NCBI GenBank assembly: GCA_950097015.1
Contig: CATNEN010000029.1
Span: 7,273,501-7,337,500, forward strand
Length of the DNA: 64,000 nucleotides
Source of the DNA: Macrostomum hystrix
Lineage: Eukaryota; Platyhelminthes; Macrostomidae
Direction of reading: 5' to 3'
The notes under the pieces were generated by a model. That model saw only the letters and a program-made list of their open reading frames with translations. It had not been told where the DNA came from and searched no databases. Below are positions 11,858 through 21,400 of the stretch, in pieces (the first letter of the stretch is position 1; every line of letters begins with the position of its first letter). The translations under genes and the position numbers were made by a program.

Positions 11858-12168
11858 GGTTGTAGCCTATGGGTTAGGGCGTCGGACTCACGACTTGAAG
11901 GTCTGGGGTTGGATTCCCGACTCCGCTGAAACAATTTGTGTCCTTTAGCAAGACACTTAACTCTGCATTGCTTCAGTTCACCCAGCTATTAAATGGGTAC
12001 CAGCATTAGCTGGGATAATTGAAGGTGGGTGTGGCGTCCCCCCAGTCCATGGACAGAACAGCTGTACGCAGCCTTCAGATGCGCCGAGCATTAGCTGCGG
12101 CTGTGCTGTCGGCTGGACATCTGACCCAATTTGGGCACGTGTAATCAATTATTAGTTATTATTATTAC
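11858..12168 (+). mobile_element. SINE-1 copy, near full length
   Basis: It starts with a tRNA-like head: a box-A-like TAGCCTATGGGTTAGGGCG and a box-B-like GGGTTGGATTCCCGA. A body of about 200 bp follows (CAGTTCACCCAGCTATTAAA, CCAGTCCATGGAC, CTGCGGCTGTGCTGTCGGCT). It ends in an AATTATTAGTTATTATTATT tail. It aligns along its length with 41965-42265. Confidence 0.85.
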
Positions 12169-12229
12169 CACCCCAACACCTACTGCAAGTACAAATGCCA
12201 CTATAATCACTGTTTGCAGGAGGGCTTCA

Positions 12230-12560
12230 GCAATGGCACATCATTTGGTGACACTAGACCCGCAGCCAGCGAGGAGGCAATTCTGCCCATTTCGCTGACT
12301 CCAGAGCACACGCGCACACAGAAACCGTACGCAGGCATACGCTCACACAGGTGTGTACATCTGCCCTGACTTTCTATTTGTTAGGCAGTGTACACTCTCA
12401 TTGTGCCTTGGAGGTTGGCCCTCAAAGGCGTGAATTGCATGACAAGCCCCCAAGCCTTCTCTCCGCGGCTGCGCCCCAAATAAATGTGGCCTCGCCGCGG
12501 AATCGAGCTTAGGGACATTAGTGCGAGAGGCAAATGAGTTAACCGCTCTGCCAACGACCC
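12230..12560 (-). mobile_element. SINE-2 copy, near full length
   Basis: Read on the minus strand, it begins GGCAGAGCGGTTAACTC (box-A-like). A box-B-like GCTCGATTCCGCGG follows, then GGCGAGGCCACATTTATTTG, a CCGCGGAGAGAAGGCTTGG segment and a tail GGCTGCGGGTCTAGTGTCAC. Pieces of the same order recur at 8180, 40905, 48650 and 58355. Its head abuts the coiled-coil exon at 12571. Confidence 0.7.
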
Positions 12561-12570
12561 CCTGTGACAG

Positions 12571-13189
12571 GAAAAAGCTGCAGCAAATTACACAGCGACA
12601 GCTGCAGCAGAATCATCAGAATCAGAAGAAGCAGTTAAAACAAAGGAAGCCGTGGCTGTCGACATTCGGCGCGACGACCATCGAGTCCGACTCGGACCGA
12701 CCGGCATGGCGCAACCCCGGTCACGTGGACTATTTGGGCGCGAGTTGGCGCCGCGACCAGCTGGCAACGAACGCACAGCTGCGCGGCAGGCTGGACGCCG
12801 CCTTCAAGAGGTTGGACGAAATCGACAGCCGGCCAGATCTGCGTCGAGATATTCAGGAGCTGCGCAGGCGAACAACTCGAGTCGAAGCCGAGCTGCTGGA
12901 GGTTCCGTCGATGCGGTCGGAGCTAGCCGAGCACAGGAATCGTCTAGCTGAGCATCAGGAGCAACTGTCCGAGCATCGGCGCCAGCTGGCCGACCAGCGG
13001 ATTCGGCTTGACGACGCTTTGGAGCTTCTGGCCAGCCTGGAGGCCCAGACAAAGCGCCTTTCGTGGCTGGTGCTGACGCCCGGTGCACTTCAGCTGGAGC
13101 AACTGAAGGAGACGCAGCGGCGAATTAGGGAAAAGCGGGCCAGGCGCAGCAATAACAATCCCATCGGACAGTCTCAGGAACCAGTCTGA
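12571..13189 (+). CDS. Coiled-coil protein A, 3' exon (about 206 aa visible)
   Basis: The frame is open from inside the SINE but has no early ATG, so this is likely a 3' exon entered through GTGACAG (12570) or GCTGCAG (12583). Only the 10769-10882 segment was found as a possible first exon. The translated part is Gln/Lys-rich at first, then shows continuous heptad-like spacing with repeated SEL-x-EHR and LAEHREQL-type steps, i.e. a long coiled coil. The C-terminus has a PG-x-L-x-L/M-EQ ... QRRIREKRARR motif. The same C-terminal motif ends the gene at 13684-14256, so the two are tandem paralogues. There are no enzyme motifs or signal peptide. Function unknown; a structural or scaffold role is the most that can be said. 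Confidence 0.6.
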
Positions 13190-13618
13190 CAGCCTGACAT
13201 TCTGACAGCCTGACAGAATAGTAACGTAATTAATACGAGTAAATATTTGACGAAACATTTGCCATCGAAGAGAATTGCTTAATTATGTAAAATCGGAAGC
13301 GTTTCAATAGTACATTTGCCTCCAATCAAATAAATTCTTATGGCCCAACCTCCCAACAATGACTGGCCGTTTCTATGGTGCCCATAGAGGCTGCTACTCC
13401 TCTGTACAGTTTCTGCCTGCAATGAGATAACAACACCCCACTTTGGTTCCACCTGTAGAGGTAGAGCGTTTAAATAGTTGCTGACCGGACTGAACCAGCT
13501 CTATTCCCAAGCCTGTCGTCCCAATGAAAAAGCCGCGCATAGCATAGAATAAATAATTTCAATTTGCTAGCAACTATCGTACAATGCCATTAGTTAGCGC
13601 CAGACCAAACTGACACCT
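13190..13618. other. Spacer between the two coiled-coil genes
   Basis: AT-rich unique sequence that contains the 3' UTR of the first gene (AATAAA at about 13330) and the promoter of the second. No open frame or repeat. Confidence 0.5.
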
Positions 13619-13668
13619 ACGAGGGGCGATCAAAAAGTTCTGCAAAAAGTTCTGCTACGAGGGGCGTA
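13619..13668 (+). repeat. Mariner-like inverted-repeat fragment, duplicated
   Basis: ACGAGGGGCGATCAAAAAGT followed by TCTGC, then a second ACGAGGGGCG about 40 bp on. ACGAGGG..TCAAAAAGTT is the usual outer sequence of many mariner terminal repeats. No transposase lies beside it, so it looks like a solo or MITE-type end. It lies about 20-65 bp upstream of the ATG at 13684. Confidence 0.45.
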
Positions 13669-13683
13669 CTAGATTTATTGAAA

Positions 13684-14256
13684 ATGGCGTCTGTAAAGGC
13701 CACCGACAATGGACATCAGCGGCAGACGAAGCAGAAGCCGCAGCTGCGGCACCGCAACAGCCACCTAGACGGTGACGCGGCTCAGAAGTTGCCACAGCTA
13801 GTCCTGCCTGCGAATAGTACTAGTGCGAAGGTGACATCTAGGACCGCGGCCGAAGCCGGAGCCGGACAGCCTCCAGCGGAGATCAACAGTCCGTTCATCA
13901 ACCGCCGGCTGGACGCCATCGAGAAGTACCTCGGCGGTATCGGCGGCACAACGGACGCCGTGCGCAACGAGGCGGCGGAAACGTCGAAGCTTTTGGCGCG
14001 GCTGGAAATCTTGGACGTCGAGCTGCGGACAGCTCGGCAGAGACTAGAACTGTTGGTCGGACCCGACAATGACGACGCGCAGTTCGACGCCCGGCTGAGC
14101 GCGGCCGAGTCGGCGAACAGGCAGCTGTCGGAGCGGCTGACGGCGCTGGCCGAGCTGGCCACGTCGCCGGGCAAGCTGGAGATGGAGCAGCAGAATCAGG
14201 TGAGGCAGAGGATTCTGGCTAAGAGAAAAGCCCGAGCGGCAGCTCAGCGAAATTGA
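13684..14256 (+). CDS. Coiled-coil protein B, 190 aa
   Basis: ATG at 13684 (AAAATGGC context) to a TGA at 14254-14256, in one exon. The first 75 residues are basic and low complexity. From about residue 80 (RRLDAIEKYLGGIGG) to about 165 the sequence has leucines at heptad spacing (LARLEILDVELRTARQRLELL, then SERLTALAELA), predicting a coiled coil. The C-terminus reads SPGKLEMEQQNQVRQRILAK and then basic residues. It matches the end of the upstream neighbour (TPGALQLEQLKETQRRIREK) in order and spacing, so the pair arose by tandem duplication. GC-rich codons contrast with AT-rich flanks. I do not recognise the family. A 14-bp array begins about 70 bp after the stop. Confidence 0.7.
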   Translation: MASVKATDNGHQRQTKQKPQLRHRNSHLDGDAAQKLPQLVLPANSTSAKVTSRTAAEAGAGQPPAEINSPFINRRLDAIEKYLGGIGGTTDAVRNEAAETSKLLARLEILDVELRTARQRLELLVGPDNDDAQFDARLSAAESANRQLSERLTALAELATSPGKLEMEQQNQVRQRILAKRKARAAAQRN

Positions 14257-14323
14257 CGATCTGCGCGGAAAGGACCAATCAGCCGAGTTTATTTAGAAGT
14301 TGCGTCATTTTTTACCAGCATTC

Positions 14324-15045
14324 ATCCCAGATCCTAGATCCCAGATCCTAGATCCCAGATCCTAGATCCCAGATCCTAGATCCCAGATCCTAGATCCCAG
14401 ATCCTAGATCCCAGATCCTAGATCCCAGATCCTAGATCCCAGATCCTAGATCCCAGATCCTAGATCCCAGATCCTAGATCCCAGATCCTAGATCCCAGAT
14501 CCTAGATCCCAGATCCTAGATCCCAGATCCTAGATCCCAGATCCTAGATCCCAGATCCTAGATCCCAGATCCTAGATCCCAGATCCTAGATCCCAGATCC
14601 TAGATCCCAGATCCTAGATCCCAGATCCTAGATCCCAGATCCTAGATCCCAGATCCTAGATCCCAGATCCTAGATCCCAGATCCTAGATCCCAGATCCTA
14701 GATCCCAGATCCTAGATCCCAGATCCTAGATCCCAGATCCTAGATCCCAGATCCTAGATCCCAGATCCTAGATCCCAGATCCTAGATCCCAGATCCTAGA
14801 TCCCAGATCCTAGATCCCAGATCCTAGATCCCAGATCCTAGATCCCAGATCCTAGATCCCAGATCCTAGATCCCAGATCCTAGATCCCAGATCCTAGATC
14901 CCAGATCCTAGATCCCAGATCCTAGATCCCAGATCCTAGATCCCAGATCCTAGATCCCAGATCCTAGATCCCAGATCCTAGATCCCAGATCCTAGATCCC
15001 AGATCCTAGATCCCAGATCCTAGATCCCAGATCCTAGATTCCAGA
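14324..15045. repeat. 14-bp tandem array, about 51 near-identical copies
   Basis: The unit is AGATCCTAGATCCC. Copies are identical as far as I can read until the last unit, which makes this the most homogeneous array in the window. It occupies the 3' flank of coiled-coil gene B. Confidence 0.99.
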
Positions 15046-15961
15046 TCCAGAATTGGTGCAGTCAAATAACTGAAGTGTTTCTCCTAGGAGACAGTGTTCC
15101 GCAAATTTTTCGGTGTGTATTGTTGGGTTTAGTACCAGCTCTATATTTCGTTACATCTGGTCATAAGAGTAGGTGGTATGAAATCTGTAGCCTAATATTA
15201 ATATGTAATAAATTATTGAATTCGACTCTGGCTCGGAAATAAAAATTAACCAATGATAAAATACAGTTGAAATAAAACAAATAAACATGGACTGTGTCAC
15301 TATATCTCTAGTTTGTTTCGGGAAATGCTTTATCCTAAATACATGCTGTACCTTTCAAGCAATAAAAAATTAAATAACCAACCTCTAACTCTCGCCCTAA
15401 GCTATTGTGTCTTACAGTACAGTAGAGTTGCACTAAATGGGAGCTAAAGTGCTAGTGTAGGAAAAATGTTAAGAGCCAGTTAGAGCAAAGCCGCGAATCA
15501 AAAAAACGAAAAAAAACAAAATAAACAAAAAAATAACATTGATCAAAATTTAGTGCACGCAAGAAATGACAAATTAAAAAGCAGACGATTGAAAAAGAAA
15601 GTGAACAAAAAGTAACAAGCGATTTGATTTTCAGTTTAACTCAGTATTTTGTGTTCTGAAATCTAATGAAATGAAAATCAAAACCCTGGGACAGGAATTG
15701 AATTGATCCCATTTCCAGTGTTTAGGAAAATAATAGCGAGCAGTGATCAAAAGGGAACTAAAAGTGGATTGAAATGCATCACAAAGCAGAGTTTTAAATG
15801 AAGACAGACTGAATGACCCAAATCAGGCAGAGTATAGCTCGAGCAATTCAAAAACTAAAAGCTGGCCAATGATGCCAGTGGAATCTAAACAAAGAATACC
15901 ATTTTTCGTCGCGAGGCATTGTCTAAAATCTCAGCACAGAGGCAGGTGTATCAGAATATGA
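15046..15961. other. Convergent 3' region between gene B and the hnRNP gene
   Basis: AT-rich unique sequence, A-rich around 15480-15620. It should contain the hnRNP 3' UTR on the minus strand. I could not find a clear AATAAA for that strand, and there are no other features. Confidence 0.5.
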
Positions 15962-16271
15962 TCACTGGCACACCTCATTCCAACGCTGGGCACCGAGGAA
16001 CTCCTGTCCGGGAACCGGCGGCGGCTCCGCATGGAAGATGGCCGGGAAGTGAAAGCCTCCTGGAGGCGGGCATGGCACCTGGGCGCCGTAGCCTCCGCTG
16101 ATGCCGCCGATGCCGCCAATTCCTCCGCCACGGGCAGCCGCCGCCGCCGCAGCCGCCGCAGCGGCAGCGTGAAGAGCGTACGGACCCAAGCAGTCCGCAT
16201 TTGCTGGCCCACCAAACATTGGCGGCATAGCTGTATGCGGCATCGGGTAGGCGAATCCGCCGCCTAGCTGC

Positions 16272-16303
<32 letters not shown>

Positions 16304-16416
16304 ATGCTGCTGCTGATGATGGTGATGAAGCGCGTGAGGATGGCCATAGTACGCTGCTGCAGGGTAGTAGATTGGCTGAGGTGCCGGCAGTGGCAGCGGC
16401 TGGTGATGACTCTGCG

Positions 16417-16451
<35 letters not shown>

Positions 16452-17392
16452 GGCTGCTGCTGCGGATTTGGCACGCCGCTCATATTGGCGGCAGCCGCAG
16501 CCGCGGCAGCGGCGGCAGCAGCGGCTGACTGGCCTGCAGCAGCTAGCTTGATGGCGGCGGCAGCGCCAGGAGAGAAAGGCGAGCCGGTGAACTTTTGCTG
16601 CTCCTGCTTGGCTTTCACTTTGGACATCTCTTCCTTGCTGAGCGCCTTTTTGACATCGGCCCTGGAGGAGCCGATGCTGTGGGGCTTGAATAGGATGCAC
16701 TTGTCCACGGGATCGTAGTCGTCAAAGGTGACAAAACCGAAGCCGCGACTCTCTCCGGTCTCTTTCCAAGTCATGACCTCAGCCTCTTCCACGTTGCCAA
16801 ACTGACAAAAATAATCGCGCAGATCGTCCGAGGTCACATCTTTCTTCAGAGCGCCGACGAACAGCTTCTTGACGGTCATGTGCGCTTCCGGCTTGTCAGA
16901 GTCCTCGCGGGGCATGGCCCGCTTGGTCTCCACCTGTTTGCCGCCGAGGACGTGCGGCCGAGCTGCCTGTGCGGCGTCCACCATCTCCGGCTCCCGGTAA
17001 GTGACAAAGCCGAAGCCGCGCGACCGGCCAGTCTTGTTGTCCTTCATCACCACGACGTCCGTGATGTCCCCAAAGTCGGCGAAGAATTCCTTGAGCTGGT
17101 CGTCGCTAACAAACGGCGCCAGACCGCCGACAAAGAGTTTGCGAAGCTGCTCTGAGCGGCGCCTCTCTTCGTCGACCTGTTGAAAGCAGACGTTTGAGAC
17201 GCCAACGGAGGCGCAGATATTAGCACCAGCGGGTCCGGAGACACCGATGCCGCTTGAAGCATTGGCCAATGTACCGCCACTGCTGCTACCGATGCAGCCG
17301 CCGCCGCCGCCGCCGCTCTGACCATCGACGGAGTCGCCGCGAATCTGACTGATGTCACTCAAAGAAGAAGTCGACGCTGGACTGGCGCTCAT
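15962..17392 (-). CDS. hnRNP A/B-like: hnRNP A/B-type RNA-binding protein, 476 aa
   Basis: A single uninterrupted exon with ATG at 17392. It has two tandem RRMs. RRM1 spans residues about 84-160, with RNP2 KLFVGG (85-90) and RNP1 RGFGFVTY (125-132). RRM2 spans about 175-252, with RNP2 KLFVGA (176-181) and RNP1 RGFGFVTF (216-223). The inter-RRM linker KRAMPREDSDKPEAHMTVKK and the RRM2 tail VKKALSKEEM are the hnRNP A1/A2B1 signature and argue against Musashi or DAZAP1. Such proteins bind pre-mRNA and control splicing, export and stability. The usual Gly/Arg-rich tail is replaced by poly-Ala (about 290-302), two poly-Gln tracts, His/Gln runs and a Gly/Pro/Phe-rich end, all low-complexity and prion-like in composition. 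The first 80 residues are Ser/Gly-rich. Lack of introns contrasts with its neighbours and may mean an old retrocopy or a naturally intronless gene. Confidence 0.93.
16262..16545. repeat. Trinucleotide tracts inside the hnRNP exon
   Basis: CTG/TTG runs at about 16268-16320 and 16415-16450 encode the two poly-Gln tracts. GCC/GCA/GCG runs at about 16490-16530 encode poly-Ala. CAG is mixed with CAA in part of the first tract. Confidence 0.9.
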
Positions 17393-18116
17393 TTTTCAGC
17401 CGCGAAAGAGATCTTAATTCTAATTTTTAAGCAAATCGAAGCGTAACGTCAATACTAGCAGAACCTGCCCCTTAATAAGCCTTAGCTCTGGACTGAAGTG
17501 AAAGCTTTGTCGCTTGCGCGCTGCGCTACTAACAAAAGTTTTACTTTGAAGAATCTTCGTCACTCGACTAAAACAGAGCTAGCTTAGGCTTGGTGGAAGG
17601 AACGGATGGGGCTGGCTGCTGCTAACTTATGCTCGGTGGGTCTGAGGGGGTGACTGCGCCCTTCTCTCGCTTCTTCGTGGGCCGCCGACTAATTTGGCCA
17701 TAGACTATCGGCACGACAGGCTGCTAGCGAGTAGTCTAAGGCTGCGTCACTCTATCGATAGAAAGACTGCGTTGTAAAACTTAATGTTTGTACTTTTCGC
17801 TGGCTTGGCTTGGGTGCTTTGAGTTTGTTTGACTTGGCTGGCAAGGAGAAGTCCTTGAATATTACCATAAGTTTCGGAAAACAACAATTGAGATCAGTTT
17901 CAATTGAATCGATTGTTACTAACATATAATTAGCATGAAAGTGTGCATATTTCCATTCGGCTAGTACAAACGCGTAACTATGCAATTCTACCGCCATTAT
18001 ACGAGGGTGATAGAAAGCCTTTACAAAACGCAGAGCACTCGTATTTTCGGTTCGGTTCAAAAGAGTTCACAAGAGTTCGGTTCTTAATGTGGAGACCCTA
18101 AAATCTGCATAGCTTC
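17393..18116. other. Upstream region of the hnRNP gene
   Basis: Divides the hnRNP 5' end from the NCKX 3' end, both on the minus strand. The promoter and 5' UTR should lie here. No TATA box at a sensible distance and no other coding frame is supported. Confidence 0.5.
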
Positions 18117-18245
18117 AGTATTAGCTGAGGGTGGGTGTGTGGCGTCGCCACAGTCCATGGACTGAACAGCAGTACGCAGCATTCAGAAGCACCGCACAAA
18201 AGCTGCGACTGTGCTGAAGGCTGCACATCTGACGCAATCGGGGGC
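18117..18245 (+). mobile_element. SINE-1 fragment, 5'-truncated
   Basis: It matches only the body of SINE-1: AGTATTAGCTGAGGGTGGGT, CCACAGTCCATGGACTGAAC, then AGCTGCGACTGTGCTGAAGG. The tRNA-like head is absent. It is about 180 bp 3' of the NCKX stop codon, probably in or beside its 3' UTR. Confidence 0.8.
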
Positions 18246-18422
18246 TATGACCTATGACTTACAATATCTAGCATCTAGCACACAGTGAGAGTGACTCGGC
18301 AAGAACCAAATTAGAGAAACATTAAAGTATAAAGTAATTGTGATCATGCAGCCCACGAACAGACTAAGTGCATGGCGGGGGCTGTCCAGTAGTATGAATT
18401 TCTTCTGAAAGATATCAGTTCA

Positions 18423-21400
18423 TTACGATTGTTTTCTGGCGCAGGGCGGTGGATTCATTCGGGCGAACACGTTAGTCTCGAATAGCACCGACACGGTGAT
18501 GAAGACAAAGTAGAGCAGCAAGCAGGCCAAGCCCAGCTTCTTGTCTAGCCGCATCCGGTTAGTGTACACGGCAATGAGCAGTAGCAGGACTGTGGACAGT
18601 AGCACAACTGATGAGTAGGTCAGGCCGGCCGAGTTGATGGCCACTGTACTGCCGGGGTCGCGCACCGCGGTGCCAATGAACCAAGGCAGACCAAGACCCA
18701 GCAGGATGTCGAACACATTGCTGCCGACACTGTTGGAGACTGCCATATCGCCGAAACCTGAGCAGCCGAGGGATGCTAGTGTTCAGTATTCAATCTCCAC
18801 TGTCTTCAGTATTCAGTCTCTAGTGTCTTCAGTATTCAGTCTATACTGTCTTCAGTATTCAGTCTATACTGTCTTCAGTATTCAGTCTCTAGTGTCTTCA
18901 GTATTCAGTATTTACTGTCTTCAGTATTCAGTCTCTACTGTATTCAGTATTCAGTCTCTAGTGTCTTCAGTATTCAGTATCTACTGTCTTCAGTATTCAG
19001 TCTCTACTGTCTTCAGTATTCAGTCTCTAGTGTCTTCAGTATTCAGTCTATACTGTCTTCAGTATTCAGTCTCTAGTGTCTTCAGTATTCAGTATCTACT
19101 GTCTTCAGTATTCAGTCTCTACTGTATTCAGTATTCAGTCTCTAGTGTCTTCAGTATTCAGTATCTACTGTCTTCAGTATTCAGTCTCTACTGTCTTCAG
19201 TATTCAGTCTCTACTGTCTTCAGTATTCAGTCTCTACTGTCTTCAGTATTCAGTCTCTACTGTATTCAGTATTCAGTCTCTAGTGTCTTCAGTATTCAGT
19301 ATCTACTGTCTTCAGTATTCAGTCTCTACTGTCTTCAGTATTCAGTCTCTACTGTCTTCAGTATTCAGTCTCTACTGTCTTCAGTATTCAGTCTCTAATG
19401 TCTTCCGCAGCCATGGCTGCACTAGGCCAAAATCCTGATTTACCATCCCTGACGACAAACACACTGGCCAATGCGTCGGGCACGGAGGTGCCAGCTGCAA
19501 GCAGTGTGAGGCCCATGACTGTGTCCGGAATTCCCAGCGTGTCGCCTGAAAAATAATTTGTTGTGATTCAAGTGGCGTGTGACAGGAAGGCTGTCAGCTG
19601 GACACTGCTGTGTCAGCAAGAGATTGCTGTGTCAGTAGGAGATTTCTGTGTCAGCAGGAGATTGCTGTGTCAGCAGGAGGTTGCTGTGTCAGTAGAAGAT
19701 TTGTGTGTCAGCAGGACATTGCTGTGTCAGCAGGAGATTGCTGTGTCAGCAGGACATTGCTGTGTCAGCAGGAGTTTGCTGTGTCAGCAGGACATTGCTG
19801 TGTCAGCAGGAGATTGCTGTGTCAGCAGGACATTGCTGTGTCAGCAGGAGTTTGCTGTGTCAGCAGGACATTGCTGTGCCAGCAGGAGTTTGCTGTGTCA
19901 GCAGGACATTGCTGTGTCAGCAGGAGTTTGCTGTGTCAGCAGGACATTGCTGTGTCAGCAGGAGATTGCTGTGTCAGCAGGACATTGCTGTGTCAGCAGG
20001 AGATTGCTGTGTCAGCAGGACATTGCTGTGTCAGCAGGAGTTTGCTGTGTCAGCAGGACATTGCTGTGCCAGTCAGAAGTGTCTCACCGATTGCGCAGAC
20101 CATCCACACAAGCAAGTAGCTCATTCCGGCAATCCAGAGGATGCTGTTCAGCAGCGTGAAAAAGAACGTCTTGCGCCAACGACCTGGCCTCCGACAGTCG
20201 GGTATCGAAACAAAGAAGGCCAGCGTCCATGGCAGGGTGACGCACCAGTAGGCCCGCTTGTGCCATCCCACTGGAAACAGCAGTGGTGATTCGTAGCCTG
20301 AAATGTTGGGTGGCGAGGGAGACAATGTTGGGTCTTTGAACGCAATGTCAGCAATATTTTGACATCTCCGATTTCACTCCTCAAAAATCTCTTGAAACTC
20401 AGCTCCTCAAGCAATTTTTGTCAATCCTGAGGCTCAAGTAGCTCGCTAAATCCCAATTACTCACCTGAAGACAGCTCGACAGACATTCCATCGCCCGATT
20501 GTTGCAGATCGACCTCGATCATCTGCACCGAAGCTGCTGCGTTTCCTAATAGCGGCTTTAGCTGCTCCGCTCCAACACCACCGACGCCGCCGCCATCGTC
20601 TGCCAGCTCTGAGTCTTCGGCATCATCGGGAAAAGATTCCTCGTCTGTGAAAAGGGGCAAATGTAGATTTCTATAATTTGGAATCTCAAGGTCACTCGAT
20701 GGGTATCTCAAGGTCATTCGATGGGTATCTCAAGGTCACTCGATGGGTATCTCAAGGTCACTCGATGGGTATCTCAAGGTCACTCGATGGGTATCTCAAG
20801 GTCACTCGATGGGTATCTCAAGGTCACTCGATGGGTATCTCAAGGTCACTCGATGGGTATCTCAAGGTCACTCGATGGTTATCTCAATGTCACTCGCGAA
20901 GAGTCTAGTCACTATTCACAAGGCTATGGATATCAACCTTGATTAGCCAACTTCGAGTAGGCCAAGAAAGAGCTCCTGGCGTCGGCTGAGGCGGTCCGGC
21001 TGCTAATGTCCTGCAGGCTGACCAGCCCGGGTCCCAGCGTGGTCCGGTGCGACGACCCGTTGCTGACCGCCGGGGCCGCAGCCGCCTTGACTGCGGATGC
21101 CGAGCCCGTGTCGTGCAGCCGCTGATTGCCGCCTGTTGCCAGGCGCGGCCATCGAGACGATAGCCACTGGTCGATATTCTCGTTGAAGTACATTATGGCA
21201 ATGTAGATAGCGTACAGTATTAGCAGGGCGGCCGATTCGTACCTTGATAAGTTGCGGATTTGGTACTGATTCGCCAAACTATAATATTATCTTAGCAGAA
21301 ATTCAATACTTAAAACTCTACTCACAGTACAATAAAAGACTATCCGCATGACACTACTATCAGTAGAATGAATGTAAATAAATAAACTCTACAAATCATG

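Noticed and set aside
11858..12168. Functional tRNA genes in the SINE heads
   Set aside because: A and B boxes are present, but no complete cloverleaf is evident, and the head is always joined to the SINE body.
16031..17183. Plus-strand frames over the hnRNP exon
   Set aside because: Antisense of RRM and poly-Ala/Gln codons.
15962..17392. Musashi or DAZAP1 identity
   Set aside because: The two-RRM layout fits, but the linker (PREDS.KP..H.TVKK) and VKKALSKEEM are hnRNP A/B features.
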